Shown: positions 34,343 to 43,088 of the stretch, in pieces
Numbering within the stretch: the stretch's first letter is position 1
Layout of the letters: each line of letters starts with the position of its first letter
Origin: Allobosea sp.
GTDB taxonomy: Bacteria; Pseudomonadota; Alphaproteobacteria; Rhizobiales; Beijerinckiaceae
Length of the DNA: 64,000 nucleotides
NCBI RefSeq assembly: GCF_017308075.1
Contig: NZ_JAFKFX010000027.1
Coordinates: 223,339-287,338 of the forward strand
Direction: 5' to 3'
Program-made: the position numbers and the translations under genes
Notes under the pieces: model-generated
Seen by the model: the letters and a program-made list of their open reading frames with translations, nothing else
What the model was told of the DNA's origin: nothing
Databases searched by the model: none

Positions 34343-35722
34343 GTGTCGAAGCAGGACTACGTCGTCAAGGACATCACGCTTGCGGATTTCGGCCGCAAGG
34401 AGATCAACATGGCCCAGGACGAGATGCCGGGCCTGATGGCGATCCGCGCCGAGCACAAGGGCAAGAACCCGCTGAAGGGCGCACGCATCGCCGGCTGCCT
34501 GCACATGACCATCCAGACCGCGGTGCTGATCGAGACCCTGAAGGATCTCGGCGCCGATGTGCGCTGGTCGTCCTGCAACATCTTCTCGACCCAGGACCAC
34601 GCCGCCGCCGCGATCGCCGCCACCGGCACGCCGGTCTTCGCGATCAAGGGCGAGACGCTGGAGGAGTACTGGGAATACGTGCTGCGCACCGCCACCTGGG
34701 GCGATGGCGGCACGCCGAACATGATCCTCGACGATGGCGGCGACCTGACCATGCTGATCATCCTCGGCGCCGAGGCCGAGGCCGGCAATGCCGCCTTCCT
34801 CGACAAGCCGGGCAATGAGGAAGAGACGATCTTCTTCAAGCTGATCAAGCGCGAGCTCGCCGCCAATCCGGGCTGGTTCACCAAGACCCGCGCCGCGATC
34901 AAGGGCGTCTCGGAGGAGACCACCACCGGCGTGCACCGCCTCTACGACCTCGCCAAGGCCGGCCGCCTGCCCTTCCCGGCGATCAACGTCAACGACAGCG
35001 TCACCAAGTCGAAGTTCGACAACCTCTATGGCTGCCGCGAGTCGCTGGTCGACGCCATCCGCCGCGGCACCGACGTGATGATGTCGGGCAAGGTCGCGGT
35101 CGTCGCCGGCTATGGCGACGTGCTGCGCCAGGCCGGCTGCCGCGTGCTTGTCACCGAAATCGACCCGATCTGCGCCCTGCAGGCGGCGATGGAGGGCTAT
35201 GAGGTCGTCACCATGGAAGACGCCACCTCGCGCGGCGACATCTTCGTGACCGCCACCGGCAATTGCGACGTCATCACCGTCGACCATATGCGCGCGATGA
35301 AGCACCGCGCCATCGTCTGCAATATCGGCCATTTCGACTCGGAGATTCAGGTCGCCGGCCTGAAGAACTTCAAGTGGGACAACGTCAAGCCGCAGGTCGA
35401 CGAGGTCGAGTTCCCCGACGGCAAGCGCATCATCCTGCTCTCGGAAGGCCGCCTGGTGAATCTCGGCAACGCGACCGGCCACCCGTCCTTCGTGATGTCC
35501 TGCTCGTTCTCGAACCAGACGCTGGCCCAGATCGAGCTGTGGAACCACCACGCCAAGTACGAGAACAAGGTCTACACCCTGCCCAAGCATCTCGACGAGA
35601 AGGTCGCGGCGCTGCATCTCGCCAAGGTCGGCGCCAAGCTGACCGTGCTGACCGAAGCGCAGTCGAAATATCTCGGTCTCGCGCAGACCGGCCCGTTCAA
35701 GCCGGAACTCTATCGCTACTGA
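34343..35722 (+). CDS. ahcY: S-adenosylhomocysteine hydrolase AhcY
   Basis: Splits S-adenosylhomocysteine into adenosine and homocysteine in the methyl cycle, using bound NAD. The 459-residue protein has the classical sequence: LAGCLHMT-like [35 protein letters not shown], the substrate region [22 protein letters not shown], the NAD loop [12 protein letters not shown] (a GYGDVG-type motif with Leu-Arg after Val), and [10 protein letters not shown]. The ending KPELYRY is canonical. The start is a GTG. It closes the pckA-chvI/G-PTS locus and is followed by a strong terminator. Confidence 0.97.
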   Translation: MSKQDYVVKDITLADFGRKEINMAQDEMPGLMAIRAEHKGKNPLKGARIAGCLHMTIQTAVLIETLKDLGADVRWSSCNIFSTQDHAAAAIAATGTPVFAIKGETLEEYWEYVLRTATWGDGGTPNMILDDGGDLTMLIILGAEAEAGNAAFLDKPGNEEETIFFKLIKRELAANPGWFTKTRAAIKGVSEETTTGVHRLYDLAKAGRLPFPAINVNDSVTKSKFDNLYGCRESLVDAIRRGTDVMMSGKVAVVAGYGDVLRQAGCRVLVTEIDPICALQAAMEGYEVVTMEDATSRGDIFVTATGNCDVITVDHMRAMKHRAIVCNIGHFDSEIQVAGLKNFKWDNVKPQVDEVEFPDGKRIILLSEGRLVNLGNATGHPSFVMSCSFSNQTLAQIELWNHHAKYENKVYTLPKHLDEKVAALHLAKVGAKLTVLTEAQSKYLGLAQTGPFKPELYRY

Positions 35723-35750
35723 GCGGCAAGAACCGCTGAGACGACGAAAG

Positions 35751-35775
35751 CCCGGCCTCGCGCCGGGTTTTTTTT
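35751..35775 (+). terminator. Rho-independent terminator of ahcY
   Basis: CCCGGC, loop CTCGC, GCCGGG followed directly by eight T residues. It lies 28 bases after the ahcY stop and is the clearest intrinsic terminator in the window. Confidence 0.9.
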
Positions 35776-35798
35776 CATGGCGCCTGTGCTGCGGCCCC

Positions 35799-37712
35799 TC
35801 AGCCGGCGGCGGCCGCAGCTACGGGCTCGCTGCGGACAGGGCCAAGCCCGGCGACCGCTTCCTCGATATCGTGGGCAATGAAATCGACATCGACCGCGGC
35901 GGCACTCTCCTCGGCTCCACGCGGCTCGGCCGGATCGCGCCAGAACACCAGACCGATCCGCAGACCGGGCCGGGCCCGCTTCAGCCGCCGCACCAGGAAG
36001 CGGCCATGACGCAGGGAATCGCGGCTCAGCAGGCAGAGCAGGACCGCGTCCGGCCCCGCGGCGAGCAGCGCCCGCAGCCTTGCGGCCTCCAGATCGGCGA
36101 AGCCGGCGCTTGACGCGTCCGCGCCCTGATGGAGCAGGACCTGCGCGAGCATGGCGGCGCTCGCATCGTCGAGGGCGTTCCTGCCACCGAGACAGAGGAT
36201 GGTCCGGCCGGCCAGCGCCGGCAGCCGCCCATCCCGCCCGGCTTCGCCGCCAGGCTGCGCGGCCTCGCCCTTCTCGGCCTCGTCCGAACCGGCCCGCGGC
36301 TCCGCGAACTCGCCGAGATTGGCGACCAGGGCGCGCGCCGTCGCCGCGACGCTCTCGCGCTGCTCGGCGCTCATCACCCCGCGGGCGCGATCACGCTCGG
36401 CGAGGATCAGCGCCGGGATCGCGACCCGGGCATAGACCTCGGGCAGGGATTGCTCCTCGAGCAGCTCGTCGAGCTGGTCGGTCGCCTCGTCCGGGTCGTT
36501 GGCGAGCAGGCGCTGATAGAGCCGGGCCTCGGGATCGAGCACCGGTTCGCTGCCGAACAGGACCTCGAAGAAGCGGAACTGCGGCACATGCTTGCCGAGG
36601 ACGACGAGGCAGACGGTCAACGGCGTCGAGAGCACCAGGCCGACCGGCCCCCAGAGCCAGGTCCAGAAGATCGCGGCGACGATGATGGCGAGCGGGGATA
36701 GCCCGGTCCCCGAGCCATAGAGCCAAGGCTCGACGACATTGTTGCTGATCAGCTCCATGACGAGAAAGAGCGCCACGACCCAGAGCACGAGCGACCAGTC
36801 CGGCGAGACCGCGACCGCCAGGAAGAGCGGCAGCACCATGGAGATGGCGGGGCCGATATAGGGCACGAAGCGCAGGATGATGGCGAGCGCGCCCCAGAGC
36901 ATCGCGTTGGGGATGCCGATCAGCCAGAGGCCGAGGGCGACCGGAATGCCATAGGTGACGTTCACGACGAGCTGCATCAGGAGATAGCGGCCGACGCGGC
37001 TGCCGGCGTCCTGCAGCGCTTCGGTGGTCCGGTGCAGGTCGCTGTAGCCGACCAGGCGGATGAAGCGGTCGCGCAGATCCTCCCGCTCGAGCAGCATGAA
37101 GATCACCACGACGATGACCAGTCCGGCGGTCGCGAGCGGCCCGACCAAGGACAGGATCATGCTGGTCAGCAGCTGGATGGGCCTCTCGGGCGAATAGATT
37201 TCGACGAGGATCGGATTCGCCGGGCGCTGGCTCTCGACGGTCTGGCTTGTATCCTCGGGCTGGCTGATCTCCTTGCCGACCCGCTCGACGGCATCGGTGA
37301 TCCGCTTGACGATGCCGCTGCCGGCGCCCGTGTCCTTGGCCGACCTGATCTTCGTCAGAATATTCGACTGATAGGTCGGCAATTGCTGCGCGAGCTCGCC
37401 GACCTGCGTCACGACGACGAAGCTGAAGGCGGAGATCGCGATGAAGGCCGCCGTGACCGCGGCGATGACCGCCGGCATGCGGGGCATGCCGGATTTGCGG
37501 ATCATCGAGACGACCGGCGCCAGTGCGAAGGTGAGGAGCACCGCGATGGCGAGAGGCATGAAGACCTCCCGGGCGAAATAGAGCACCGCGATCGCGCCGA
37601 CCAGCACCATCAGCGGCGGCAGGGCCTCCGGCATGATCGTCGCGCCGGTGAAAGACCCCGCCTTGCCCGAATCCGGCAGCCGCGCCTGCCCGTTCTCTCG
37701 CCCGCTCGCCAT
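35799..37712 (-). CDS. AI-2E (PerM) family transporter with extra C-terminal domain
   Basis: A 637-residue membrane protein. Residues about 30-380 form the AI-2E/PerM domain with around eight helices; family features are the pair of helices near the N-terminus, ILRFVPYIGPAIS, and VEPWLYGSGTGLSPLAIIVAAIFWTWLWGPVGLVLSTPLTVCLVVLGKHV. The remaining ~220 residues are cytoplasmic: a helical linker (ANDPDEATDQLDELLEEQ) and a Rossmann-like segment starting GRTILCLGGRNALDDASAAMLAQVL. Members of the family export small molecules or ions; the substrate here is unknown. The ATG at 37712 is preceded by a G-rich ribosome site. Confidence 0.88.
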   Translation of the reverse strand: MASGRENGQARLPDSGKAGSFTGATIMPEALPPLMVLVGAIAVLYFAREVFMPLAIAVLLTFALAPVVSMIRKSGMPRMPAVIAAVTAAFIAISAFSFVVVTQVGELAQQLPTYQSNILTKIRSAKDTGAGSGIVKRITDAVERVGKEISQPEDTSQTVESQRPANPILVEIYSPERPIQLLTSMILSLVGPLATAGLVIVVVIFMLLEREDLRDRFIRLVGYSDLHRTTEALQDAGSRVGRYLLMQLVVNVTYGIPVALGLWLIGIPNAMLWGALAIILRFVPYIGPAISMVLPLFLAVAVSPDWSLVLWVVALFLVMELISNNVVEPWLYGSGTGLSPLAIIVAAIFWTWLWGPVGLVLSTPLTVCLVVLGKHVPQFRFFEVLFGSEPVLDPEARLYQRLLANDPDEATDQLDELLEEQSLPEVYARVAIPALILAERDRARGVMSAEQRESVAATARALVANLGEFAEPRAGSDEAEKGEAAQPGGEAGRDGRLPALAGRTILCLGGRNALDDASAAMLAQVLLHQGADASSAGFADLEAARLRALLAAGPDAVLLCLLSRDSLRHGRFLVRRLKRARPGLRIGLVFWRDPAEPRGAEESAAAVDVDFIAHDIEEAVAGLGPVRSEPVAAAAAG

Positions 37713-38061
37713 CGCACCCCCCTCTATCCGAGCCGACAACGCGGCACCGGCGAAAATGATCCGGTCGTGCACCGCGAAAGCACCGTGCTCCGGTCCTGGC
37801 CGGCCCCGCTCCCGGCCGTCCCGTTTCGGGGCTGCGCCGCCCGATCCGACTTTACCGTCGATTAAGCACTTCCTGCCGGACTCTCCCGATGAGTAGAGTG
37901 GCAGTGATTCGAGCCCTAGACCGCCCAGGCGGGTCGCGGCCGGATTTCGTTCACTGGTGGCTTTGCGGCGTTGCGGCGTGGATTCTTTCCAAGGCCGCGG
38001 CGCGCGTTTGCAATGGCGGTCTCCCTATCCGATTTCGGCCAATCGAGGCCGGACTGACGAG
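37713..38061. other. Intergenic region between divergent AI-2E transporter and divL
   Basis: About 350 bases without a supported gene. The one element I can point to is a TTTA-N7-TTAA word (37851-37865), close to the CtrA consensus. The rest is high-GC sequence with no strong hairpin or promoter that I could pick out. Confidence 0.5.
37851..37865. promoter_or_regulatory. Imperfect CtrA-like box upstream of divL
   Basis: TTTA (37851-37854), seven bases, TTAA (37862-37865). One mismatch from the TTAA-N7-TTAA consensus of the cell-cycle regulator CtrA. It is about 200 bases before divL, whose product controls the CtrA pathway. A single imperfect site could be chance. Confidence 0.3.
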
Positions 38062-40557
38062 ATGACGGAAGCGATGATGAGACGTGCAAGGCAGTTGGGG
38101 CGCAGATTGGACGGGACGGCATCTCGCCTGGTCCTGGCCGGCCTGGCCGGCGGGATCAACCCGAGCCCTGCCCTGGCGCAGGCCGAAACGCTGTTCGCGC
38201 TGCAAGGCACCACGTTGAGCGCCGGCCTCCTCTCGCTGATGTTCACCGGCCTCGTGGTCTTCGCCACCACCACCTCGCTCTTCTATGTCCACGAGCGCTC
38301 GCGCTGGCAGCGGCGCGAGAGCGAACTCGCCGCCGGGCTGGAAGCGGCGCGCGGGCATCAGGAACGGCTCGCCGCCCTGCTCGCGGCCGATCCGCAGGTG
38401 GTGCTGAGCTGGGACGGCCCCGGCGCCAATCCGGTCTTCGAGGGCGATAGCGGATTTCTCGGCGTCAACGGCTCGGCGATGGCGCTGGCCTATGGCTCCT
38501 GGGCACCGCCCGCCGACGCCAAGCGGATGGAGCTCGCGACAGAAGCGTTGAAGGAACGCGGCGAGGCCTTCGCCTTCACCTTCCGGGCCAAGGGCGGGCA
38601 ATATGTCGACGCGGAAGGACGACCGGTCGCCGGCCGCGCCGTGATCCGCCTGCGCGAGGCCAGCGGCGAACGCGCCCGGACACTGACCCTGCAGGACGAG
38701 CTCGTCCGGGTCAGCTCCGACCAGGCGACCTTGGCGACCTTGCTCGCAGGCCTGCCCCAGCCGGTCTGGACCCGCGGCAGCGATGGCCGGCTGAGCTGGG
38801 CCAACGCGGCCTATGCCCGCGCGGTCGAAGCGGCGGATGGCGACGCAGTGGTCAAGAACGGGCTCGAGCTGTTCGACCGCTCGGAGCGCGAGGCCGCCGC
38901 CCGGGCACGCAAGGAGGGCCGTCCCTATACGGTGCGGGCTCCGGTCGTGATCGCCGGCCAGCGCCGCATCGTCGACATTCTGGAAACGCCGACCCCCTCG
39001 GGCTTCGCCGGCATCGCCACCGATATGAGCGAGCTCGAGGCGGTACGCGCCGATCTGCAGCGCCAGATGGATGCGCATGTGGGCACGCTCGACCGGCTGA
39101 AGACCGCCGTCGCGGTCTTCGACGCCTCGCAGCGACTGGTCTACCACAATAGCGGCTACGAGACGCTGTGGTCGCTAGATCCGAGCTTCCTGGAGAGCCG
39201 GCCGAGCGATGGCGAGATCCTCGACCGGCTGCGCACCGAGCGCCGCCTGCCCGAGCTCGGCGACTACCGCAGCTGGAAGGCCGGCGTGCAGGCCGCCTAC
39301 ACAGCGACCCGCGCCAGCGAGGACTGGTGGTATCTGCCCGACGGGCGCACCATCCACGTCGTCGCGAGCCCGCATCCGCAGGGCGGCGTGACCTATCTCT
39401 TCGACGACGAGACCGAGCGCTTCACCCTGGAATCGCGCTTCAACGCCCTCTCGCGCACCCAGCGCGAGACGCTGGATTCGCTGCGCGAGGGCGTCGCGGT
39501 GTTCGGCTCCGACGGCCGCCTCAAACTCTCCAACCCCGCCTTCTCGCAGCTCTGGAAGCTCGCGCCGGAGCGCACCGTCGGCGCGCCCCATATCGACGAG
39601 GTCGTCAGGCTGTGCCGGCCGCTCTTCCCGGAGGATGCGGTCTGGACCGAGATTCGCAGTGCGGTCGCCGGCGTGCGCGATGCGCGCGAGGATTACCGCT
39701 GTCACATGGCGAGGCGTGACGGAACGGTGCTCGACTGCTCGGCGGCGCCGCTGCCGGACGGCGCGACGCTGATCACCTTCGCCGACGTCACCGCAGGCGT
39801 GAATGTCGAGCGGGCGCTGACCGAGCGCAACGAGGCGCTGGAGAAGGCCTCGCGGCTGCGCGAGGAGTTCGTCCATCACGTCTCCTACGAGCTGCGCTCG
39901 CCGCTCACCAACATCATCGGCTTCGCGCAATTGCTGGGCGAGGAAACGATCGGCGCGCTCAACGAGAAGCAGCGCGACTATGCCGGCCACATCGTGCGCT
40001 CCTCGGGCGCGCTGCTCGCCATCATCAACGACATTCTCGACCTCGCCTCGATCGACAATGGCGCGCTGGCGCTCAATCTCGATGAGGTCGACGTCGCGCA
40101 GACGATCGCCCAGGCGACGACCGGGCTGCAGGACCGGCTCACCGACAGCAAGCTCAAGCTGCAGGTCGAGATCGCGCCCCAGACCGGGCCGCTGCGGGCC
40201 GACGGCAAGCGCCTGCGCCAGATCCTGTTCAACCTGATCTCGAACGCCATCGGCTTCTCGCAGCCGGGCCAGACCATCCGGATCAGCGCCGGACGCGTCG
40301 GCGGCGAAATCCGCATCACCGTGGCCGATGACGGCCGTGGGATCCCGGACGAGGTCAAGGAGAAGGTGTTCGACCGGTTCGAGAGCCATTCCCTGGGCTC
40401 GCGCCATCGCGGCGTCGGTCTCGGCCTGTCGATCGTCCGCTCGATCGTCGAGCTGCATGGCGGCCGGATCGAGCTGGAATCGGCGCCGGGCGCCGGCACT
40501 CGCGTCACCGCCGTCTTCCCGCCCGAGGGCATGCGCATCTCGGACGCTGCGGAATGA
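38062..40557 (+). CDS. divL: Cell-cycle pseudokinase DivL (PAS-containing, Tyr in H-box)
   Basis: An 831-residue membrane protein: one helix near residues 50-70, a chain of PAS-like domains to about residue 590, then a histidine-kinase module. The H-box reads FVHHVSYELRSPLTNIIGF, with Tyr609 at the place of the phospho-accepting His. N-box LFNLISNAIGFS and G-boxes ADDGRGIP and GVGLGLSIVRSIV are intact. Tyr at this site is the mark of DivL, which in Caulobacter reads DivK and steers CckA-CtrA signalling. The next gene is tsaE, overlapping by ATGA, as in Caulobacter. Classical kinase activity is unlikely; it should act as a regulator of CckA. Confidence 0.93.
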   Translation: MTEAMMRRARQLGRRLDGTASRLVLAGLAGGINPSPALAQAETLFALQGTTLSAGLLSLMFTGLVVFATTTSLFYVHERSRWQRRESELAAGLEAARGHQERLAALLAADPQVVLSWDGPGANPVFEGDSGFLGVNGSAMALAYGSWAPPADAKRMELATEALKERGEAFAFTFRAKGGQYVDAEGRPVAGRAVIRLREASGERARTLTLQDELVRVSSDQATLATLLAGLPQPVWTRGSDGRLSWANAAYARAVEAADGDAVVKNGLELFDRSEREAAARARKEGRPYTVRAPVVIAGQRRIVDILETPTPSGFAGIATDMSELEAVRADLQRQMDAHVGTLDRLKTAVAVFDASQRLVYHNSGYETLWSLDPSFLESRPSDGEILDRLRTERRLPELGDYRSWKAGVQAAYTATRASEDWWYLPDGRTIHVVASPHPQGGVTYLFDDETERFTLESRFNALSRTQRETLDSLREGVAVFGSDGRLKLSNPAFSQLWKLAPERTVGAPHIDEVVRLCRPLFPEDAVWTEIRSAVAGVRDAREDYRCHMARRDGTVLDCSAAPLPDGATLITFADVTAGVNVERALTERNEALEKASRLREEFVHHVSYELRSPLTNIIGFAQLLGEETIGALNEKQRDYAGHIVRSSGALLAIINDILDLASIDNGALALNLDEVDVAQTIAQATTGLQDRLTDSKLKLQVEIAPQTGPLRADGKRLRQILFNLISNAIGFSQPGQTIRISAGRVGGEIRITVADDGRGIPDEVKEKVFDRFESHSLGSRHRGVGLGLSIVRSIVELHGGRIELESAPGAGTRVTAVFPPEGMRISDAAE

Positions 40558-42179
40558 GCGAGGAAGCCGCCAAGGCGGGCACGCATACCCTGGTCCTCAA
40601 CGACGAAGCCGCGACGACCAGGCTGGCGCGCGACATCGCCGACATCCTCAGGACCGGCGACATCGTCGCGCTTTCCGGCCATCTCGGCGCCGGCAAATCA
40701 CTGATCGCCCGGGCGATGCTGCGGCGGCTGGCCGAGGATCCGGAACTCGAGGCACCGAGCCCGACCTTCACCCTGGTCCAGAGCTACGACGCCCCGAAGA
40801 GCCTGCTGCTCCATGCCGATCTCTACCGCGTGCGCAGCCCCGACGAGCTCGACGATCTCGGGCTGATCGAGGATCTGGAGCGGGCGATCACCCTGGTCGA
40901 ATGGCCCGACCGCGCCGGGGCGCGCCTGCCGGCCGGGCGACGCCTCGACATCGTCATCGAGGTCGATCCGGAGAACCCTGAGACCGGGCGGATCGCAACC
41001 CTGTCGGGCGGCGTGCTCTGGCGCGCCCGGCTCGCCATCGCCATCGGGGCGCGCCGGATGATCGACGCCGCCGGCTGGAGCGATGCCGATCGCCAGTTCA
41101 TGCTGGGCGACGCCTCGAGCCGGGCCTATGAGCGGCTGACGCGGGAAAACGGCGAGACCGCGATCCTGATGATCTCGCCGCCGCGCCCGGACGGTCCGGC
41201 GATCCGGCAGGGCAAGCCCTATAGCGCCATCGCCCATCTCGCCGAGACGGTCGACGCCTTCGTGGCGATGGACAAGGGCCTGCGCTCGCTCGGCCTCTCG
41301 GCACCGCAGATCCTGGCCCAGGACCTCTCGACCGGCCTGCTGCTGATCGAGGATCTCGGGCCCGGCCTGGTGATCGACGAGAACGGGCCGATCCCGGAGC
41401 GCTACGAGGCCGCGGCACGGCTGCTCGCCGAACTGCACCGCCACGCCCTGCCAACCATCCTGCCGGTGGCCGAGGCGCGCGACCATGTCATCCCCGATTA
41501 CGACCGCGAGGCGCTGGCGATCGAGACCGAGCTGGTGCTCGACTGGTATGCCCCGCACATCGCCGGAGTGACGCTGCCGGCAGTGACGCGGGCCGAGTTC
41601 GGGCGGATCTGGGACAGGCTGTTCGACGAGGTCTTCGCGACGCCGGCGACCTGGACGCTGCGCGACTACCACTCGCCGAACCTGATCTGGCTGCCCGACC
41701 GGGTCGGCCATGCCCGGCTCGGACTGATCGACTTCCAGGATGCTGTGCTCGGCCATCCCGCCTATGACCTGGTCTCGCTCGGCCAGGATGCGCGCATCGA
41801 CGTGCCGGCAGCGCTGGAGCTGAAGCTGCTCGCCGCCTATGCCGGGGCGCGGCGCGGCAACGACCCGGCGTTCGATCTCGCCGGCTTCGCCCGCGCCTAT
41901 GCGATCCTCGGCGCGCAGCGCAATACCAAGATCGCCGGCATCTTCGCCCGTCTCGACAAGCGCGACGGCAAGCCGGGCTATCTGAAGCACCTGCCCCGGA
42001 TCGAGGCCTATCTGCGCCGCGATCTCGAGCATCCGGCGCTGGCCGAGCTGAAGGCCTGGTACCAGGCGCATCTGCCGAAGCTGTTCGCCACGCAGGAAGC
42101 GCCCGCCGAAGCATCGGCCGAGGCCGAGCCGGAGGCAGAAACCGGAGCGCCGGCCAAGTCGCCACCCGAAGAACCGTGA
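40554..42179 (+). CDS. TsaE-AmgK fusion: tRNA t6A synthesis ATPase and N-acetylmuramate/N-acetylglucosamine kinase
   Basis: A 541-residue two-domain protein. Residues about 1-155 are TsaE, the ATPase of tRNA threonylcarbamoyladenosine synthesis (P-loop ALSGHLGAGKSLIARAML; SPTFTLVQSY; HADLYRV; ITLVEWPDR). Residues about 165-500 are an aminoglycoside-phosphotransferase-type kinase with LLIEDLGPG, the catalytic LRDYHSPNLIWL and LIDFQDAVLGHPAYDLVSL, matching AmgK, which phosphorylates the anomeric OH of MurNAc/GlcNAc for recycling. The tail is an acidic, Ala/Pro-rich disordered stretch. In Caulobacter, as I recall, these are separate genes; the fusion seems usual in Rhizobiales. murU lies downstream. 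Confidence 0.92.
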   Translation: MSEEAAKAGTHTLVLNDEAATTRLARDIADILRTGDIVALSGHLGAGKSLIARAMLRRLAEDPELEAPSPTFTLVQSYDAPKSLLLHADLYRVRSPDELDDLGLIEDLERAITLVEWPDRAGARLPAGRRLDIVIEVDPENPETGRIATLSGGVLWRARLAIAIGARRMIDAAGWSDADRQFMLGDASSRAYERLTRENGETAILMISPPRPDGPAIRQGKPYSAIAHLAETVDAFVAMDKGLRSLGLSAPQILAQDLSTGLLLIEDLGPGLVIDENGPIPERYEAAARLLAELHRHALPTILPVAEARDHVIPDYDREALAIETELVLDWYAPHIAGVTLPAVTRAEFGRIWDRLFDEVFATPATWTLRDYHSPNLIWLPDRVGHARLGLIDFQDAVLGHPAYDLVSLGQDARIDVPAALELKLLAAYAGARRGNDPAFDLAGFARAYAILGAQRNTKIAGIFARLDKRDGKPGYLKHLPRIEAYLRRDLEHPALAELKAWYQAHLPKLFATQEAPAEASAEAEPEAETGAPAKSPPEEP

Positions 42180-42229
42180 CAGCCGCCGAATCCGGCGAAC
42201 AGCCGAGCTGACCGATCTCGCTACGATGG

Positions 42230-42261
42230 ATTCCGGCGCTCCGCTTCGCTGCGGCCGGAAT
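42230..42261. repeat. Short REP-like inverted repeat
   Basis: ATTCCGGC (42230-42237) and GCCGGAAT (42254-42261) are perfect complements around a GCTCCGCTTCGCTGCG core. It shares wording with repeats at 2395-2491 and 58121-58260. It sits between the tsaE-amgK gene and murU. Confidence 0.65.
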
Positions 42262-42306
42262 GACGGCGCTGGTTGAGGCCGCAGGACTTGAGCGAATCCC
42301 GCCGGC

Positions 42307-43083
42307 ATGGCTGATAGGCTGGACATGCCGAACGGCCAGGAGATTCGCTTGACGCAGACGACAACGCCGCCGATCCGCCGGGCGATCGTGCTGGCGGCCG
42401 GGCTCGGCAAGCGCATGCGCCCGATCACCGACACCCTGCCGAAGCCGCTGGTCGCTATCGGCGGCAAAACCATGCTCGACCATGCGCTCGACCGGTTGGC
42501 GGAAGCCGGCGTCGAGCGGGCGGTGGTCAATGTCCACCATCTGCCGGAGCGCATCGAAGACCATCTCGCGGCGCGCGAGCGGCCGCAGATCGTGATCTCC
42601 GACGAGCGCGGCCTTTTGCTGGAAACCGGCGGCGGCGCCAAGAAGGCGCTGCCCGAACTCGGAACCGAGCCGTTCTTCAGCGTCAACGCCGACTCGCTGT
42701 GGAGCGAGAACGGCATCTCCAACCTGTCCGCCATGGCTGCGGCCTGGGACCCGGCCCGGATGGACCTCTTGCTGCTGCTCTCGGAGCGCGCGGGGAGCGT
42801 CGGCTTCGACGGCGCCGGCGATTTCTTCCGCGATGCAGAGGGTCGGCTGGCACGGCGCGGCAAGGCCGCCAGCGCTCCCTTCGTCTATGCCGGCGTCGCG
42901 ATCATCAAGCCGGAGCTCTTCGCCGACACGCCGGAAGGCTCGTTCTCGTTCAACCTGCTGTTCGACCGGGCGATCGCGGCCCGCCGGCTGTTCGGCCATG
43001 AGCTCGACGGGCGCTGGCTGCATGTCGGCACGCCGGAGGCGATCCCGCTCGCCGAGGCCGCCTACGCCGCCCATCGGGCCTGA
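42307..43083 (+). CDS. murU: MurNAc-1-phosphate uridylyltransferase MurU
   Basis: Transfers UMP to MurNAc-1-P, giving UDP-MurNAc and bypassing fosfomycin-sensitive de novo synthesis. The 258-residue nucleotidyltransferase has LAAGLGKRMRPITDTLPKPLVAIGGKTMLDHALDRL (about residues 29-64), the GLLLETGGGAKKAL segment and the metal-binding FFSVNADSLW. It follows amgK, its functional partner, as known in Pseudomonas and Caulobacter. A few extra N-terminal residues could be trimmed if a later start is used. addB begins 5 bases after its stop. Confidence 0.93.
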   Translation: MADRLDMPNGQEIRLTQTTTPPIRRAIVLAAGLGKRMRPITDTLPKPLVAIGGKTMLDHALDRLAEAGVERAVVNVHHLPERIEDHLAARERPQIVISDERGLLLETGGGAKKALPELGTEPFFSVNADSLWSENGISNLSAMAAAWDPARMDLLLLLSERAGSVGFDGAGDFFRDAEGRLARRGKAASAPFVYAGVAIIKPELFADTPEGSFSFNLLFDRAIAARRLFGHELDGRWLHVGTPEAIPLAEAAYAAHRA

Positions 43084-43088
43084 GCGGC

